Source of the DNA: Gemmatimonadota bacterium
GTDB taxonomy: Bacteria > Gemmatimonadota > Gemmatimonadetes > Gemmatimonadales > Gemmatimonadaceae
NCBI GenBank assembly: GCA_020161135.1
Contig: JAIUOB010000007.1
Coordinates: 31,432 to 95,431 of the forward strand
Direction of reading: 5' to 3'
DNA: 64,000 nucleotides
In this document: one piece after another, positions 62,021 through 64,000 of the stretch
Numbering within the stretch: position 1 is the stretch's first letter
Layout: each line of letters opens with the position of its first letter
Notes under the pieces: model-generated
What the model was told of the DNA's origin: nothing
Database searches by the model: none
Seen by the model: only the letters and a program-made list of their open reading frames with translations
Position numbers and translations under genes: made by a program

Positions 62021-62277
62021 GCGCAGGCGCCGGACGAGCCACGCCCCGAGCGTGCGGGCCCGCGCGGGCGTCGAGGGCAGGTGAGGGGTCGTGATCGGGG
62101 CAGGCAAGGCTGGCGTGCTGGGCGTGACGCGCGACCGATGCCCCAATGTACCGTGCGTTGCGAGCGGTCGCCCTGTGACGAGTCCTTCATCGTCGAACGC
62201 GCCCGCTTCACAGCATCATGGCCCGCCCGCCTGCAACAGTGCTGCGCGCATGGACGCTGAGCTCGGGCCACTGGGAA

Positions 62278-64000
62278 TCACGACGGCGGGCGCCGCGCGC
62301 CCCCCTCCAGCCGTTCACGCGTCCAGGTGACCAGGCGGAGCGCGTCTCGCGGCACCAGCACGTCCGGCGCGATGCCGAGCGGGTCCACCGGCGCCATGGG
62401 CAGGCGGTTGGAGCGCGAGAGCGGGACGTGCACCGTGAACGGTGTGCCCTCCACGCGGCGCGGTACGACATTGGAATAGTCCAGGATCCCGGCCGTCCGG
62501 TCGCCGTACACACGCACGCGCGTGCTCTGTCGCGCCTCGAGCACGAACTGTTCACAACTGCTCGCACAGCCGCGATCGGTGAGGATGGCCACCTGGCGCG
62601 GGCGGGGTGTCGGGCGCATCGAAGAATCCACGGTCGATCCCGTGGTGACGAACTCGCCGGGGTGGCGCTTGAGGGAATCGAGCAACGTCCGCAGATACCC
62701 TCGCGTGCCCTCGCTCATGTCGGTGCTGTCCACGTAGCGCTCGATAGTGCGGATGTTTCCCGGTGTCGATCGAAAGCTCGTACCGGGCATCGCGATCGGG
62801 CCGCTCGCCACGAGCGCGAGCAGCGGGCGATAGACATGATCGAGACCGCCGCCGTTCCCACGCACATCGATGATGAGGTTTCGGGTGCGCGTGATCTCGT
62901 CGCGGTGCGTTGCGAGAAGCCCCGCGACCGAGTCGACCTGATCGGGGCGAAATGAGGGGACGCCGATCAGCAGGGTGTGCGCGCTCACGCGCCGCACGCC
63001 GAGCGTGGGGCGCTGCTCGCGGAGGATCTCCTCGATGGACAGATCGCCGGCACGTCGTGGTGCGTCCCGCACGAGCGTGATGGGCGCCACGGTGGAATCA
63101 TCGCGCGCGAAGAGCTGCAGGACGTTCGCGCGCAGCGTGGCCACCACCGCGCGCTTCTTGAGGTTGATGATGAAGATCGGACCGGCCTTGGTTTTGTCGG
63201 TGTCATTGAGGCACGGGGCGAGGGCGTAATCGCCCCAGACATCGACGTCACACACCGTGCTGCCAGGAGGAAGACCATCGATCGCGGCGAGCTTTTTGTC
63301 CTTCAAGCCCCATTGCAGTACCCGACCTTCCGGACGCGCGGAGATGAGGAGCGACTTGGTGCGAGGATCGTAGGTGAGGCCGTGCGGCGTGCCGGACATC
63401 GCCTTGCCGCCGAAGAATTCGCCGGTGAATTGCAGCGGCGAAACGGTGGCGGGCATGAAGAAGGCTTTGCCGTAGCCGTCGGTGACCCAGATTTGGTCGA
63501 GGCCGACGAACGTGGCGTCGGTCGGGGCGTAGCCTTTGCCGTCGGCGTAGGGCGCGAGCGGGGGAATCCCCAGGCTGGCGACGTTTTGGAAAGTGGTGTC
63601 CGTCAGGTGGACTTGGCCCTGTTCATTGTCGGCGGCGATGATCAGCGGCGGTTGACCGGTGCGTTGGATGAGATCGGCGCCATGGATATTGCCCCGAGCG
63701 AAGGTGGGATTGGGCACGATCCACGACTGGCTCAGCTGATTGCTGAAGCCGATGAACCCAACACCTTTGAGGCCCCAATACACGATATCGCGGGGTTCAT
63801 CGTAGATCACTGTTCCGTGGGCACCCTTCACGAAGGGTTCGGCGGCGGGTGGCACGGGGACCAGTTCCGGGGCGGCGACGAAGGTCCAGAATCCCTGGCC
63901 GGTTGTCTTGGTTCCGGGTTCGAGTCGGATCGCCTTCGGAGCGCGAATGGGTCCTTTTTTCTCGGTGATGAAGGGCAACGCCAGCGGCGCGGCTTCGTGG
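62278..64000 (-). CDS. Chimeric beta-propeller / S41 peptidase-like protein, 5' partial
   Basis: The frame runs off the right edge, where HEAAAPLALPFITEKK suggests the end of a signal peptide. Residues up to about 290 (bases 64000-63130) form an NHL/six-bladed propeller-like region (FVKGAHGTVIYDEPRDIVYW; GTPHGLTYDPRTKSLLISAR). The second half is the core of an S41-type tail-specific peptidase: NLIIDVRGNGGGLDH and the nucleophile region TDRGCASSCEQFVLEAR. The S41 part lacks the usual N-terminal domain and PDZ start. The base composition drops from about 67-70% GC to about 60% near the join, so this could be a fusion or an assembly chimera. Confidence 0.6.
   Translation of the reverse strand, partial: HEAAPLALPFITEKKGPIRAPKAIRLEPGTKTTGQGFWTFVAAPELVPVPPAAEPFVKGAHGTVIYDEPRDIVYWGLKGVGFIGFSNQLSQSWIVPNPTFARGNIHGADLIQRTGQPPLIIAADNEQGQVHLTDTTFQNVASLGIPPLAPYADGKGYAPTDATFVGLDQIWVTDGYGKAFFMPATVSPLQFTGEFFGGKAMSGTPHGLTYDPRTKSLLISARPEGRVLQWGLKDKKLAAIDGLPPGSTVCDVDVWGDYALAPCLNDTDKTKAGPIFIINLKKRAVVATLRANVLQLFARDDSTVAPITLVRDAPRRAGDLSIEEILREQRPTLGVRRVSAHTLLIGVPSFRPDQVDSVAGLLATHRDEITRTRNLIIDVRGNGGGLDHVYRPLLALVASGPIAMPGTSFRSTPGNIRTIERYVDSTDMSEGTRGYLRTLLDSLKRHPGEFVTTGSTVDSSMRPTPRPRQVAILTDRGCASSCEQFVLEARQSTRVRVYGDRTAGILDYSNVVPRRVEGTPFTVHVPLSRSNRLPMAPVDPLGIAPDVLVPRDALRLVTWTRERLEGGARRPPS

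Overview
The window is about 70% GC and densely coded. It looks like a chromosome segment from a member of the Gemmatimonadota, close to Gemmatimonas. That assignment is an inference. It rests on the GC content, many secreted S9/M28/M24 peptidases, TonB-dependent receptors with carboxypeptidase-like N-termini, a Sec-type (clade II) nitrous oxide reductase operon, and a bifunctional ThrA next to ThrC. No 16S rRNA, tRNA or other universal marker lies in the window to settle it.

Layout. 1-6121: amidase (5' end cut off by the window), DUF1707/LiaF-like protein, dihydroxy-acid dehydratase IlvD, and a secreted S9 peptidase. 6153-8201: three small genes of unknown function. 8202-8641: a non-coding stretch with two perfect and two one-mismatch DnaA boxes. 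8642-12979: a tightly coupled four-gene cassette of two ATP-grasp ligases, a class I glutamine-amidotransferase-like hydrolase and a GCS2 carboxylate-amine ligase. This is the best candidate here for an uncharacterised small-molecule pathway. 12980-13397: a nested inverted-repeat element. 13398-16709: a HmuY-like lipoprotein and a TonB receptor, probably for haem capture. 16734-24963 (minus strand): a large secreted orphan, then a glycogen operon (phosphorylase, glycogen synthase, GH57). 25155-31264: thrA, thrC, an SDR and a DUF4403 lipoprotein. 31301-38476: peptidases, a possible small-ORF/structured-RNA locus near 34.0-34.25 kb, a secreted lectin-like protein and a nitronate monooxygenase. 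38619-39815: a carotenoid-glycosyltransferase-like GT2.

39864-46685 (minus strand) is a seven-gene nos operon: nosZ, a NosB-position membrane protein, nosL, nosD, nosF, nosY and a monohaem cytochrome c. It is divergent from an NsrR-like Rrf2 regulator. A fasciclin lipoprotein and an NnrS/haem-copper-oxidase-like membrane protein follow. 49579-51325 is a PII-AmtB ammonium module behind a possible sigma-54 promoter. 51442-56834 holds a zinc-ribbon membrane protein, a second TonB receptor, a methyltransferase, a CGNR-type regulator and a MOSC protein. 56866-58956 is one reading frame split by an in-frame TGA. The right end has a serine hydrolase, a hybrid histidine kinase and a chimeric beta-propeller/S41 protein whose base composition changes abruptly, which suggests either an unusual fusion or an assembly join.

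Functionally the window combines respiration of N2O under probable nitric-oxide control, glycogen storage and mobilisation, threonine and branched-chain amino-acid synthesis, ammonium uptake, TonB-dependent nutrient import and extracytoplasmic peptide degradation.
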